Shown here piece by piece: positions 13,001 to 25,000 of a stretch of 64,000 bases of DNA (its first letter is position 1; each line of letters begins with the position of its first letter). The position numbers and the translations under genes were made by a program. Origin of the DNA: Diospyros lotus (taxonomy: Eukaryota; Streptophyta; Magnoliopsida; Ericales; Ebenaceae). A model generated the notes under the pieces. It saw only the letters and a program-made list of their open reading frames with translations. It did no database searches and was not told where the DNA came from. The stretch is taken from positions 434,001-498,000 of the forward strand of contig NC_068352.1 of NCBI RefSeq assembly GCF_014633365.1, read 5' to 3'.

Positions 13001-15937
13001 TGGGACAACATAATCTTCGAAATAAAGCTCCAAACTCATTGAAAAGCCATTTTTTAGTTTATACTCATCGTTTCCCCAATGGTTGTGTTGCTACGCATTC
13101 CTCCTAACCCTTTTACCACTAGGGTTGGCTATCATACGACCAAGACCATCCTCATCGTCGCTATCATCCATCATTGCTCTTCTAGGATTAATGAGGACAA
13201 GATTAATGGCTGATTTTCCCGGTTTGACATAACCGGCTTGATTCACGCCATTAGTCCGGTTCCGATTATCCTTAACTCGTTGTAAATCGCCCAATTGGTT
13301 GCGGATTTGCTCCAATTGCTGCTCCATTGTACGAGTTATTTCCCGTTGTTCTTCGATTGCTCTCCAAACCGCGGGCAGCCCCCGATCATCGTCACGAGGC
13401 TGGTTGCTACCATATTACCTTCAAGATTGGCCATCTGATTGGTTGATGAACCACTCTGATACCACCTGATGCAACGTGTAGCGCGTGTGTGAAAAAACAC
13501 ACCAAAATAAACCCTTGAAAGAGCAAACTTCAATGGCCGAAGCTTGGCTTTCAAGAAGACGCAAAAACAAAACTGTTTTGCTAAGAAAATCCAAATAGGT
13601 TGCTGAAATTTGATTAAGAAAAACTTGATTACAAACTCTAGATTCTAGGCATATTTATAGTATTTGGCTAATCCAAATCCATCTAATAGTTGGAAAACAA
13701 AATCCAACTAGAATTCTAATAGAAATAAATCATAAATAAAAGTTAACTGGAATCCTAATAAAAATAAAACCCTAATCAAACATGAAGTAGAATCCTAAAT
13801 CAAGTAGAAACATGAAATAGAATCCTAAATCAAGTAGAAATATAAAGTAGAATCCTAAATCAAGTAGAATTCTAAAACTTAAGAAGTATTAAAATAACAT
13901 TATGACACTACTATTTTGGTGATACTATTCCGGTTTGGTTGGGTCGGCCTTGGGCCGAGTCTTGATTGGTGACCGCATCAGTTATAAAGGAAGAGGGCTA
14001 TCCGGCTATGACGGCAATGAAGGCCGAGAATGCATGTGGCAGCAATGGATTTTGTTTGCTGCAGCAAGAGGGGCTGTCAGCAGCAGCAATGGTTTTTTGT
14101 CGCAGCAATGAAGGCTGGCAGTGATGGGGGCTGTCGGCACTGAAGGCCTGAAAAAATTCTTAGGTTTCTAACCTAGGCTCTGATACAATGTGGGTGTCAT
14201 GACCCCAGGGGCAAATTTGACTTTTGGTTGTAGTGCATACGCCACTTGTAATAGTTAGTTACTTCTATACCAATTGTACCCTTTTGGTTATGCCTTTCAA
14301 CGGAAAGGAAAACCTATAAAAAGCTACCATGTAAGAGGATGGGAATTCTGTTGAGTAATAACACAAATTCTTTCACTCTCAAACCCCCTTTTCCTCTCAT
14401 CTCTCTCTAATTTCTCCCTCCCTCTTTCAAATTCTCCCTCCAATTCAATTCTCCTTCGTGGATCTTCTATACTTCCAGAATTGTCCCAAATCTCATCTTC
14501 GAGGCTTGACAGTGGGAAATTAGGGTAGAAATTTTCTGTATCTTATTCATTGAATCAATAGGGATATATATACAATAGGTTATAATTTACACAAATATGG
14601 AAACAAATCTCCTAATTAGGGTAAACTTCAATATACAGAAAAATAGACATAATTCCAGCCTTAATTCCCAATACCTTAGTTGCAACCTTAATTCCCGATA
14701 ATGCCTTCTGTTCTCATTGTCTAGTGATCTTTTAGGCTGTTCCTTTCCTTAATTGTTGATATCAGCATATATTTGCAGAGGCGAAACCAGGTCACTACAG
14801 GGAAGAGGAAGCCTAAGACAAATTTTGTTGAAGTCCGCACATTTTTGCACCTCTATAGTAGCTTTGACCGATTGTGGATATTCTTTATATTGGCTTTCCA
14901 GGTAACTTTGGAATCTGCTAACTTCATTGAGCTTTCGTTTGAATGATTTGAACTGTAACAGTGCTTTTATTGGGTTCAGGCTATGGTAATTGTTGCATGG
15001 AGTGGATCTCTGACTAACCTTTTCAATGAGGATGTCTCCAGACATGTTTTGAGCATTTTCATTACTTCTGCTTTTCTCAATTTTTTGCGAGGTAATTATG
15101 GCATTCAGTTTCTTATGTTCTTGTAGCATGTAAAAATTCATTGCTGATGTTCTTTCTAGTTCTTATGCTATGTTAAAATTTTCTGCAGTCTGTGGGACAG
15201 TTCCTAATTTTCTCCCTTTGGGATTGTATTACTGTTGTCTATGAGTATTATGCCTTATATTTCCTATCCAAATTTATCACTTTTATCTTTTATGCAGCGA
15301 CTCTAGATATAGTCCTTAGTTGGAATGCCTGGAGAAGCTTGAGATTTACTCAGATACTACGCTACCTCCTGAAATTTGCAGTTGCAGCCTTTTGGCTTGT
15401 TGTCCTGCCAATGGCTTATTTCAAATCTGTGCTGAATCCAACAGGATTGGTGAAATTCTTCAGTCAATGGATAGGGGATTGGCAAAATCAGTCATTTTAT
15501 AACTATTGTGTTGCTATTTATTTTATACCAAATATATTGGCTTCCTTGCTATTTTTCTTCCCACATTTACGGAGATCCATGGAGCGCTCCAATTGGCGTA
15601 TAGTTATTCTTATGATGTGGTGGGCTCAGGTAATCATGTGTAGAATTTGTCACTTTACTGAAGCTATTGTTCCCTTGTTTGATCTTTTATTATTTGTTGA
15701 TTGTGTTGCAGCCAAAGCTCTATGTTGGAAGAGGAATGCATGAGGGCATGTTCTCTCTTCTGAAGTAAGAAAACAGATGTTTCACATTACCATATGTTTG
15801 TTATTGTTTCAGGATTTCTCTCTCTCTCTCTCTCTCACTCACGCGCGCATGCGCGCGCGTACACATGCCCACTGACTCACTCACTAGGACAGTTAGAAAC
15901 GCCCTGGAATTTAGGGATTTGAACAGATTTTGAGTAT

Positions 15938-16017
<80 letters not shown>

Positions 16018-19000
16018 AAATTTGTTGAAGGTCCTATAGACAGAATATGTTTTATATGCCAGGTATACTCTCTTCTGGATTTTGCTGCTGATAAGCAAGT
16101 TAGCATTCAGCTACTTTGTTGAGGTAATCTTGTTCTGTGCAAACATTAATCTGGTAAATTTGGCATTTTGTGGATTGTGAGAACTAAAAAGAAATAATTC
16201 CAACAAATGTAAGTTACCTTTTAAATGAATATGTAATGCACGACTTGTGCAGTTATTTCTGATGATTATTTCTTCACTTCAAACTTTGTTTTACATGTTC
16301 TTTCTTGCAAATACCTCATGTTATGTGTTTCAATTTTATGGCCAAACTCATGCCATAAAGAAGAGAACTTGATATTTCTGGACATAAAACTAGAGGATTT
16401 TTAGACTCAGGCCTGTTGATCTCCTTTCAGACTCCTGATTTTACCTATAATAGAAAACAGAGAATATATCCAGAAAGATTCGTAAATATTGGATATCTAC
16501 TGAATATTGAGGTAATGGAACCTGAAAAATCATGAGTTTATATACAGGAAAATTTTGAACATGAGTCTTAACGAGGTTACAAGCTTTGGGACAATTTATA
16601 TGACTTTTGTGTGGAATTGCTTGTTAAAATTTGTTAAGACTCATCTATATCCAGGTGAATCTGACATTAGAAAGCTAGAGGCTAACCATTCATCCTTGAA
16701 ATGGTATTAAATTGTCTTTTAGTAACTTAAAAAGTTTTATAATTGCTTTCTTACATGTTATTTTTAGACTAGTATTTAAGTTTGATTCTATATACATATT
16801 TTTTTAAAATCAGATACTGCCATTAGTTAAACCAACAAAGGCAATCATGGGGATCCGAGTCACTAGCTATGAATGGCATGAGTTCTTTCCATATGGTAAC
16901 ATTTGAGTTCATGGTTGATTATGCCTTATTTTTGTTCCTTTTAGCACACATGGACTAATTTATGTTCTGAAACTAATGCAGCGACTCATAATATTGGTGT
17001 TGTTATTGCTATATGGGCTCCAATTGTACTGGTAAGTGAATGAAGATTATGCACGGAAAAGAAATTTTATGTCCCTTGGTTGTTATATGACAAATATTAA
17101 AAATCTATTGTTGTTTAGGTCTATTTCATGGATACACAAATATGGTATGCTATATACTCAACAATTTTTGGTGGTATTCGTGGTGCTTTCAGCCATCTGG
17201 GTGAGGTTAGTGACAGTATCTGTTATCAAATATTTGGATAACAGTATTAACTCTAATTTTCTTGTTCTTGATTGCTACCTTTACATTTATTTTCTTTTCT
17301 TAGATACGAACGCTCGGGATGCTAAGGTCCAGATTTGATTCTGTGCATTTAGCTTTCACTGAACGTCTTGTGCCATCTACAGAAGACGAAAGGAAAGCAC
17401 ATCACACGGTAGATTATCTTTGTTTATGCCCTCGGATATAGAACTCACTGGATATTAAATCCAAGTATAGATGCAGAGATTTAAGTATGATTTGAGGTTT
17501 TAAGCTCTTTATTCTACTACTTACTTTCAGGCTAAAAACAACCCTTTTCTATAGCAGGGTGATTTATCAGATAGAAGGAACATTGCAAAATTTTCTCTGA
17601 TGTGGAATGAGTTCATATTTTCCATGCGCATGGAGGACTTGATCAGTGATAGGTTGACACTGCTTACTCATAAGACCTCTAAGCTAATAACAAAGAAATT
17701 GAATTGAATTCATATGCTTAGTGTCTTTGCTTCTAATTTTCCAGAGAAAGAGATCTGATGCTTTTACCATCTTCATCAAGTGGAGTCACTGTTGTCCAGT
17801 GGCCTCCTTTCTTGCTTGCTAGCAAGGTATATTCTCTGCAAGGCTTCTACTACTCATATAAACATCCAATCCACTTCTTTAATTTCTTATTTTGTTGCTT
17901 ATTCACACTAGATTCCTATAGCACTGGACATGGCAAAAGACTTCAAGGGAAAGGAGGATGCTGATTTGTTTAAGAAGATTAAGAGTGATGAGTATATGTA
18001 TTCAGCAGTGATTGAATGTTATGAGACCTTGAGAGATATATTGCACAGTCTGCTGAAAGATCCAAGGGACAAGCAGTAAGACAGATTGAACTCACCAGAT
18101 TGATTTTGTGTCAGTTAATTATGATGCTGCATGATGATATATGACTGAATACTAATTACCGAGCAAATTTCTTCCTTATCACACATTTTGAAGTCCTGTG
18201 ATGGCTTTGTCTTCTTTCATCTGATGCAGGATCGTTGAGGAAATATGCTCTCAAGTAGAAAATAGTATCCAACATAAACGTTTTCTTATTGAATTTCGAA
18301 TGAGTGAGATGCCATTGCTCAGTGATAAGCTTGAGAAGTTTCTAATAAATTTGGTAACTGATTTTTCTATGTTTGTTCAATATCTGTACTGCTTGGGAGA
18401 GGATGCAGGATTCTGAGAGTATAGTTGTGTTGTTTTGCAGGTAGAGGAAGAAGAAGATGCTGCACTATACAAATCCCAAATAATCAATGTCCTCCAGGAT
18501 ATTATTGAGATTATCATTCAGGATGTTATGCTTAATGGGCATGCGTAAGTTCTGAAAATGAAAGCTTGTTTGAGATGTAGCTTGAAGCACTTCTGTCACT
18601 GGGTGAAAATGAATGCTTTGGTATTTTGTTTCCTCTCATTGTAGGATCCTGCAAAGTGTTCACCCGCACATTCCAGATGATCAGAATGAGAAAAAAGAGC
18701 AGAGGTTTGAAAAGATTAATGTTGACCTGAGACAATATAGATACTGGAAAGAAAAGGTAGTTCTGTCATTGCGTATTTGCCTTATTTAAAATGTTAAATA
18801 TTTTTTACAGTAATAATTTGATTTACTGTCTTTTCTGTTGCCCTTTTGTCTTTACAGGTTCGTAGGCTCCAGTTGCTTTGGACTGAAAAGGAATCTGCCA
18901 TAAATGTGCCAATCAATCTTGACGCTCGCCGCCGTATCACTTTCTTCACGAACTCTTTATTTATGAATATGCCAAAAGCTCCAAAAGTTCGTGACATGCT

Positions 19001-22000
19001 CTCTTTTAGGTCAGTAATTTCCATAAGTTTGTCACATATTTGTATTTTCTGAGTTTCAAAGCATGATATACATTTTGGGCTCATTTCCTAACGGCTTAAG
19101 TTTTTGAGAAGTGTAACATCCAATTGAAAAGTTCACTTATATTGCATCTTGTTTTGGGTCTAAGATGAAGTTATGATGAATGACAAGTCTTGCATTTTGT
19201 GCATTTATCAGTTATTGTGAATAATCTTTATATGATTAGATTTAATCCCTGGTAAAATATGTTATCACTGAGGACAAGAATATTCATTTGACAGCTATTT
19301 GATGCAATCACTTTCTTTTGAATGCATCAGTTTATCTTAGACTCGGCTTCATATGAGGCTGCTTTCTATATCATATTATGTATTTAAATCGGCCACTGTG
19401 TTTACAAGACTAAATTGGCTTACACTTATATCTTTTGTCTGCGAGAGATCTAAGGAATGTTGTAACTGTTCTTTCTTATAGCTACATGTATAGTTGTAAT
19501 TTATGTTACAACATTGATATAGTAATTGGTATATGTGTGTAGCAATTCAGAAAACCCTCGCCTTTTATATTATATATATTTTGGGGTTGGGGGTGGCTGC
19601 GTCAGAAAGAAAGCTCGGTAATGTCTGCACGAGATTCTTTAAACTTATTTAAAGGCTAAGGAAAATGTTAGGTCAATTCAACTATAGATCAGGCTTTCAC
19701 TGTCTTAAAACCTTACTGAGTTAGTGTGGTAAAAACGGCCATCTATCGCAATCTCAAGATAATTAACATATTCTTGTTCTGGTTTGCTAGTTTTCATTTT
19801 TTGGGACTCTATAGGGGTCACCTTTTTGTTATTCACAAGGTTGTATTCTTTTACTACTGAAAGCTGAGTCCTCATAGGTTATGTTACTGCCTATGTTGCT
19901 TCTCAAGGTTTGGTAAAGATTGATGTGAGCTAGTCTACTTGTGAAATCATCACATGAAGTACTTTATGTAGAAAGTAGGCTGATGATTGTAGAATAAACG
20001 AGAATAAGCCTCTAACTTTCATAACTATGCATGGTAGTACACTCCCTATTAATAGGGATGAGAATTACACTTTTAGGAAAGCAACAAAGAATAGAAAGAT
20101 ACACTATACATTGTACAAGGAAACAAAAGATACAACACAAAATTAGGAAATCTCTAAAACTGAACAGCTTTCTAAATATGGAGGATAGGATCAGGGCTGA
20201 TTTTAGAAAGCTGATTTTTAGAAGGCTGACTTATCTCATTCCATACTTCCGTGAATTATTCAACACTCCCCCTTAAGCTGGTGAATGAATATCTATCATT
20301 CTCAGCTTACTTGTAAGTTCTTCAAATCTTTTGATAGGCAAGCCTTTTGTTAGTAAATCAGCTAGCTGATTTTTTGAAGAAACAAAAGGTATACAAATCA
20401 CCTTAGCTTCTATCTTTTCCTTGATAAAGTGACGATCAATCTCAACATGTTTAGTGCGATCATGTTGTACCGGATTATGTACAATGTTGATTGCTAATTG
20501 ATTGTCACAAAGTAATTGCATAGAAACCTTTAGATCATCAAGCACAATCTTCAACCAAAGTAACTCATAAAGTCAAGTGCCATTGCCCGAAGCTCTGCCT
20601 TAGCACTAGAATTGGCTACTACACTCTGTTTTTTACTCCTCCAAGACACCAAATTTCCTCCCAAAAACACACAGTAACTTGTAGTGGACCTTTTGTCCAT
20701 AAGGGAGCCTCCATAATCAGCATCTGTGTAGCCTAGGACCTCCAGTTCCTTCTTTAATTTGAAGAATAGACCCTTTCCCAGAGTTACTTTAAGATAACAT
20801 AGAATTCTTCTAACAACTAGCATGTGTTCTTCAGTAGGATGATCTATGAATTAACTCACAAGGATGACAGCAAATGCTATGTCAGGCTAGGTGTGAGATA
20901 GGTAGATTAATCTACCCACTAACCTTTGGTATCTCCCCCAATCAACCACTGGATTGTCACTATGACCTGACTTCAGGTTAGGTTCCAAAGGTGTGCTAGC
21001 TGCTCTGCCACCAAGCATCCTGGTCTCTTCCAACAGATCCATGGTGTATTTTCTTTGGGAAAGAAATATACCTTCCTTAGAGTAGGCAACCTCTATCCCC
21101 AAGAAGTACCTAAGTCTCCCAAGGTCTTGATGTCAAACACACGGGCCAAATGCTCCTTTAGTAACTCCGATTCACCACAGTCATTTCCAGTGACAATTAT
21201 GTCATGTACATACACAAGTAAGGCTATTAGAGTACCTTTCTTGGAATGCTTGATGAATAGAGTGTGATCTCCTCTACTTTGTCAATATCCCATTTCTTTC
21301 ATAGCTCTTGAGAACCAATCAAACCAGGCCCTTAGAGTGACAATAAAGGGCTTTCTTTAATCTGGAAACATAACCTGCATCAACTCCATTAGTAAATCCT
21401 GGTGGGGGTTACATAAAAACCTCTTCCTCTAGATCACCATGCAGGAAGGCATTTTTGATATCTGGCTACATCAATTCCAAGCCATAAAAGCTAGCCAAAG
21501 AGAATAGAATCCTCGTTGTAGTAATCTTAGCCACAAGTGCAAAAGTTTCCAAATAATCTATACCGTAAGTTTGAGTGTAGCCCTTGGCTACCAATTAGGT
21601 TTTGTACATTTCCAATGTTCCATCAGCATTACATTTCACATCGAACACACACCTTACCAGTTGAACCCCCTTTGGTTTGGGCACCATTTCCCAAGTTTTA
21701 TTCTTTTCCAAAGCCCTCATTTCCTCATGCATAGCTTGTACCCAATTCTGATCTTGTAATGCCTCTTCTACAGTTTTAGAAATAGCTATGGAATTAAGAG
21801 AGGTCAGAAAACTCTTGTGATTTGGGGACAGACTATGATAGGAAATGAATTGGGTTGGGCAATAGTGTTATAAATTGGGGGCACTGGCAGCCTTTAAACA
21901 CACCCAAGAAACCAATCAAACACCTCTCAACACACTCACAACTCACTGGCCAACACACCACAACACAAACATATAATAAAGAACAGACATTAATTAAGAA

Positions 22001-25000
22001 CAGAACAAGAAATGAAACACACAAACCACATGAGGAGACAAAATTTTATCCTGGTTCATGCCACGTGAATGGCACTACATCTAGCCTTAGAACCACCTTC
22101 GAGAGCAGTCTTTATTTACAAGAATTCAATCAATACAGCAGTGGCCCTTCTATTCTGAGCACCCCAATTGTTTTCCCCCAAGATTACAAAGCTAACAGCA
22201 CCTAGCCTTCCTCTTAGAAACAATCAGCACTCGCAAACCATAGAATGAGAAAAATCTACTGTGCACACACCCCCTTGCCCTCTATTTATAGAGTAAGGCG
22301 GATATCCCAATGAAGACTATTAAATATTTACAATTTAACCCCCCAGCTATCACTAATTACAGATTGAGATATAAAGATCTATTTAATGCTTCATTGGCCC
22401 TCAAATGCACTGATATAACTGATATTCTTATCCTATACTCGAGACAACATTTTAACAAATAGGGTGTTGTGTGCAGCTCCTAACCCCTTTTCTAATAGCA
22501 ATAGCAGATCCAAATCAGAATGTAAAGGATTAGAACAATTAATGGATTGAGAACCATTAGAGGGTTGAGTGAGTTCTAAACCTGATTGAGGAATAGATGA
22601 TGGGCCCTGCTTAGCACATGGATTGGGCTGGTCCTTCCTTTTGTATACAAATGGTGAGCTCTTGAACCTGACAAGAGACATTTTGGTCCGAATAAAGAGT
22701 GGAGAATCAGGAGATGTTTTTTGGTTTCCTATTTCTGTTGTCTTTGAATTAGAAAGAGTAGGTAAAGTTGAGAGATTAGGAAGAGAATGTGGTTGATATA
22801 GCTGAGACACTTCCATGATAGGTAAATCATGATCACCAATAGCTATAATTTCCCCCTTAGGACTAGAAGTAGAAGACTGGAAAAAAAACTGATTCTCCAC
22901 AAAGGTGACATCCTTAGACACAAGAATGTTTCGAGTAGGAGGGTGGTAGCACTTGTACCCTTTTTGGGTAGGAGAATGGTCCACAAATACACATGTAAGG
23001 GCTCGGGGATCAAACTTATCCCTATGATGTTTTGAGTAGGAAGATGTTGTTTTTTATGATAGACTTCAAGTAGTTTTGGATTAACATATTAGATAGGTTA
23101 TTTTTCTAGTTATTTTAGAAGTTTAGGCCCATAAATATGATTGATGGGTGTAATCCAAATAAATGATTTTGGGATTAAGGCTTGTCATGATGAGGAAAAT
23201 TTTAGTACTTGCACTTGATATCTTCCTAAAGTTAGTGGAAGACCAAAATAAGAAGAGTTAAACCTTGTAAGAAAGGTAGAAGATCAAAATAAGAAAACTG
23301 AAAAGCTTGTCTAGAGAATGAGCAAAACAAGAAAAAGAAAGGAGGAAACAAGCTAGAAGGCCACAATAATCCTCCAATTATTTCCAATCACTTCTGTGAT
23401 CAAAGCCTGATTGCCCTTAATCAATCTTTTTTATTCCAATTTTTGAATCTGTGAAATTTTATCATCATTGCAAAATCTTTGCACTCACCAATAGATCCTG
23501 TGCTCAAAACCTTAGCAGACACCCAACCTTATATTTAGCAATTTTATCATAACAATTAAATTGGGTCAAAATTCCAATTACCACATGCTATCTTGTGTGT
23601 GGCACTGTATATATTGGATCACGACCTCCCATGAAATATCTCTTGGTCAACATGTTCTTAGTGCTCCCATGGCTTGTCTGGTTTTTTTTCTTGTTACATA
23701 CACATCACGAAGACAACATGCAGAAATGAACAAGCAACCAATCAAATCCTTGCTACCATTGCCCTACATACGTTACACCTACCACATTGTAATATGACTA
23801 AATACTCTCTTTTCTTGTGCAATAAATATAGAAGCTGATTCATCAATTGGTACAAATGGGCTTGCCCTAATATGATGGCCACACCTAACTTGCCAAACAA
23901 TGCCCTCTTATTGTTTTGAAACCAATCATTACTGCTCTATTCAACCAAATTATTCACATTTCTCTCCCTTCCTTTCCTCTTTTAGCATGCATGTATGAAC
24001 AAAATGGGGAAAGTAATGTGTATTATGGTACCACAAGTTTTACATATGGAAGCAAATTAAATTTCATAGCTAAAATCCAAAGAGAAAATCAAATAGAAAA
24101 TTTTATGTGGCTTGAAAGTTTGTGTTGGGCAGTAGTATTTTCTCTCTGTTGGAAATGGACAAATATTAACTGTTCAGAACGCGATAGTTTTTTGCATAAT
24201 CCAGGTTCCATTGTAACTTTAATGGATAAATAAGAAGACGAAACTAAGCAGCAATTCTGTCTATTTTTTCAGCAATAATTTTTTGAAGTGATGGTTGAAT
24301 AGGTTTCTCAGTGGAAATGATCAAACTGTTTCAAAGCCTCATAATGTTGTTCATGGTTCACACTGATTCGTTAGTTTCCACTTGCCACAATATTTTGGGA
24401 TGGGTTGCTTTGATTGCTCAAAAATCAAACTTTAGTTTTCTGTTTATATGATATCTTTGATAAGGATCTGTGATACATTTTGATGGGAAAACATGTTGGG
24501 CTCATTTGCTTATGTAGCATATTTTCATATGGATGGATATAACCCATTATCTATGTACAATACATGTCTGTCAAGAGATCTGTTTATTATCCCTATCTTT
24601 CTATACTGCGATGTGGCCTTACTTCTTTTCTTTGTATTAGTGTCTTAACTCCCTATTTCAATGAAGACGTCCTTTATTCTGAGGAGGAATTTAGGCGGGA
24701 AAATGAGGATGGAATTACAACTCTGTTTTACCTTCAAAAGATATATCCTGGTGAGTTTCCAGCTGGTTGTCGCTGTGGTGGTTCTTCATCTGTCAAAGAT
24801 ACAATATAATTGATTTTTTTTTTCTGCAAATTAGAGGAATGGGACAACTTTGATAAGCGCATAAATAGTCCAGAATATCAATATCATACTAATAAATACA
24901 AGATGGAATTACTTCGGCAATGGGTGTCTTACAGAGGGCAGACACTTTCTAGAACAGGTTTAGATCCTAATCTTTCAGCCTATATGAGTTCAGAAGGGTT

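Larger units (their letters stand above)
11417..13980 (-). mobile_element. Ty3/gypsy retrotransposon, internally deleted, nested in copia
   Basis: Two 514-bp LTRs (11417-11930 and 13467-13980) are flanked by a perfect 5-bp target duplication, GTTAT (11412-11416 and 13981-13985). The minus strand just inside the right LTR gives the PBS GGTATCAGAG after a short spacer. Internally only two coding remnants are seen. A gag-like N-terminus lies at 13327-13091 ([17 protein letters not shown]). A long open stretch lies at 13039-11861 whose C-terminal part matches the gypsy integrase tail ([39 protein letters not shown]). Protease, reverse transcriptase, RNase H and the integrase core are missing, so the copy is non-autonomous. 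The near-identical LTRs suggest it is the youngest insertion in this intron. Confidence 0.88.
7018..14700 (-). mobile_element. Ty1/copia retrotransposon, nearly full length, interrupted by a gypsy element
   Basis: Read on the minus strand the order is right LTR (14700-14189), PBS, leader (14174-13981), gag (start near 11,390; core 11257-11039; CTYCKKPVH zinc knuckle near 10,555), protease ([13 protein letters not shown] near 10,240, so DSGA has become DLGT), integrase (to 8,835), reverse transcriptase (8348-7949), RNase H (7785-7222), a polypurine tract near 7,232-7,215 and left LTR (7214-7018). Stops and frameshifts interrupt pol throughout. A gypsy element sits inside the gag leader. Outside the element, ATGC occurs at both edges (7014-7017 and 14701-14704), an imperfect target duplication. 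It lies antisense to the host gene. Confidence 0.85.
4543..14778 (+). other. 10.2-kb intron of the callose synthase gene
   Basis: This lies between the exon ending in SDA and the exon starting [11 protein letters not shown]. It contains an antisense LINE remnant (5335-6480) and an antisense copia element (7018-14700), which itself holds a gypsy element. The remaining 4543-5334 and 6481-7017 show no gene. The acceptor at 14778 is preceded by a pyrimidine-rich tract and TTTGCAG. Confidence 0.85.
19010..24640 (+). other. 5.6-kb intron of the callose synthase gene
   Basis: The exon ending MLSF is joined to the exon starting with the third base of S in SVLTPYF. A copia fragment occupies about 20,030-23,050. 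The parts 19,010-20,030 and 23,050-24,640 are AT-rich with no supported gene. Confidence 0.85.

Noticed and set aside
15817..16017. Possible array-type repeat (CRISPR-like)
   Set aside because: These are plain microsatellites with no spacers, in a plant intron.
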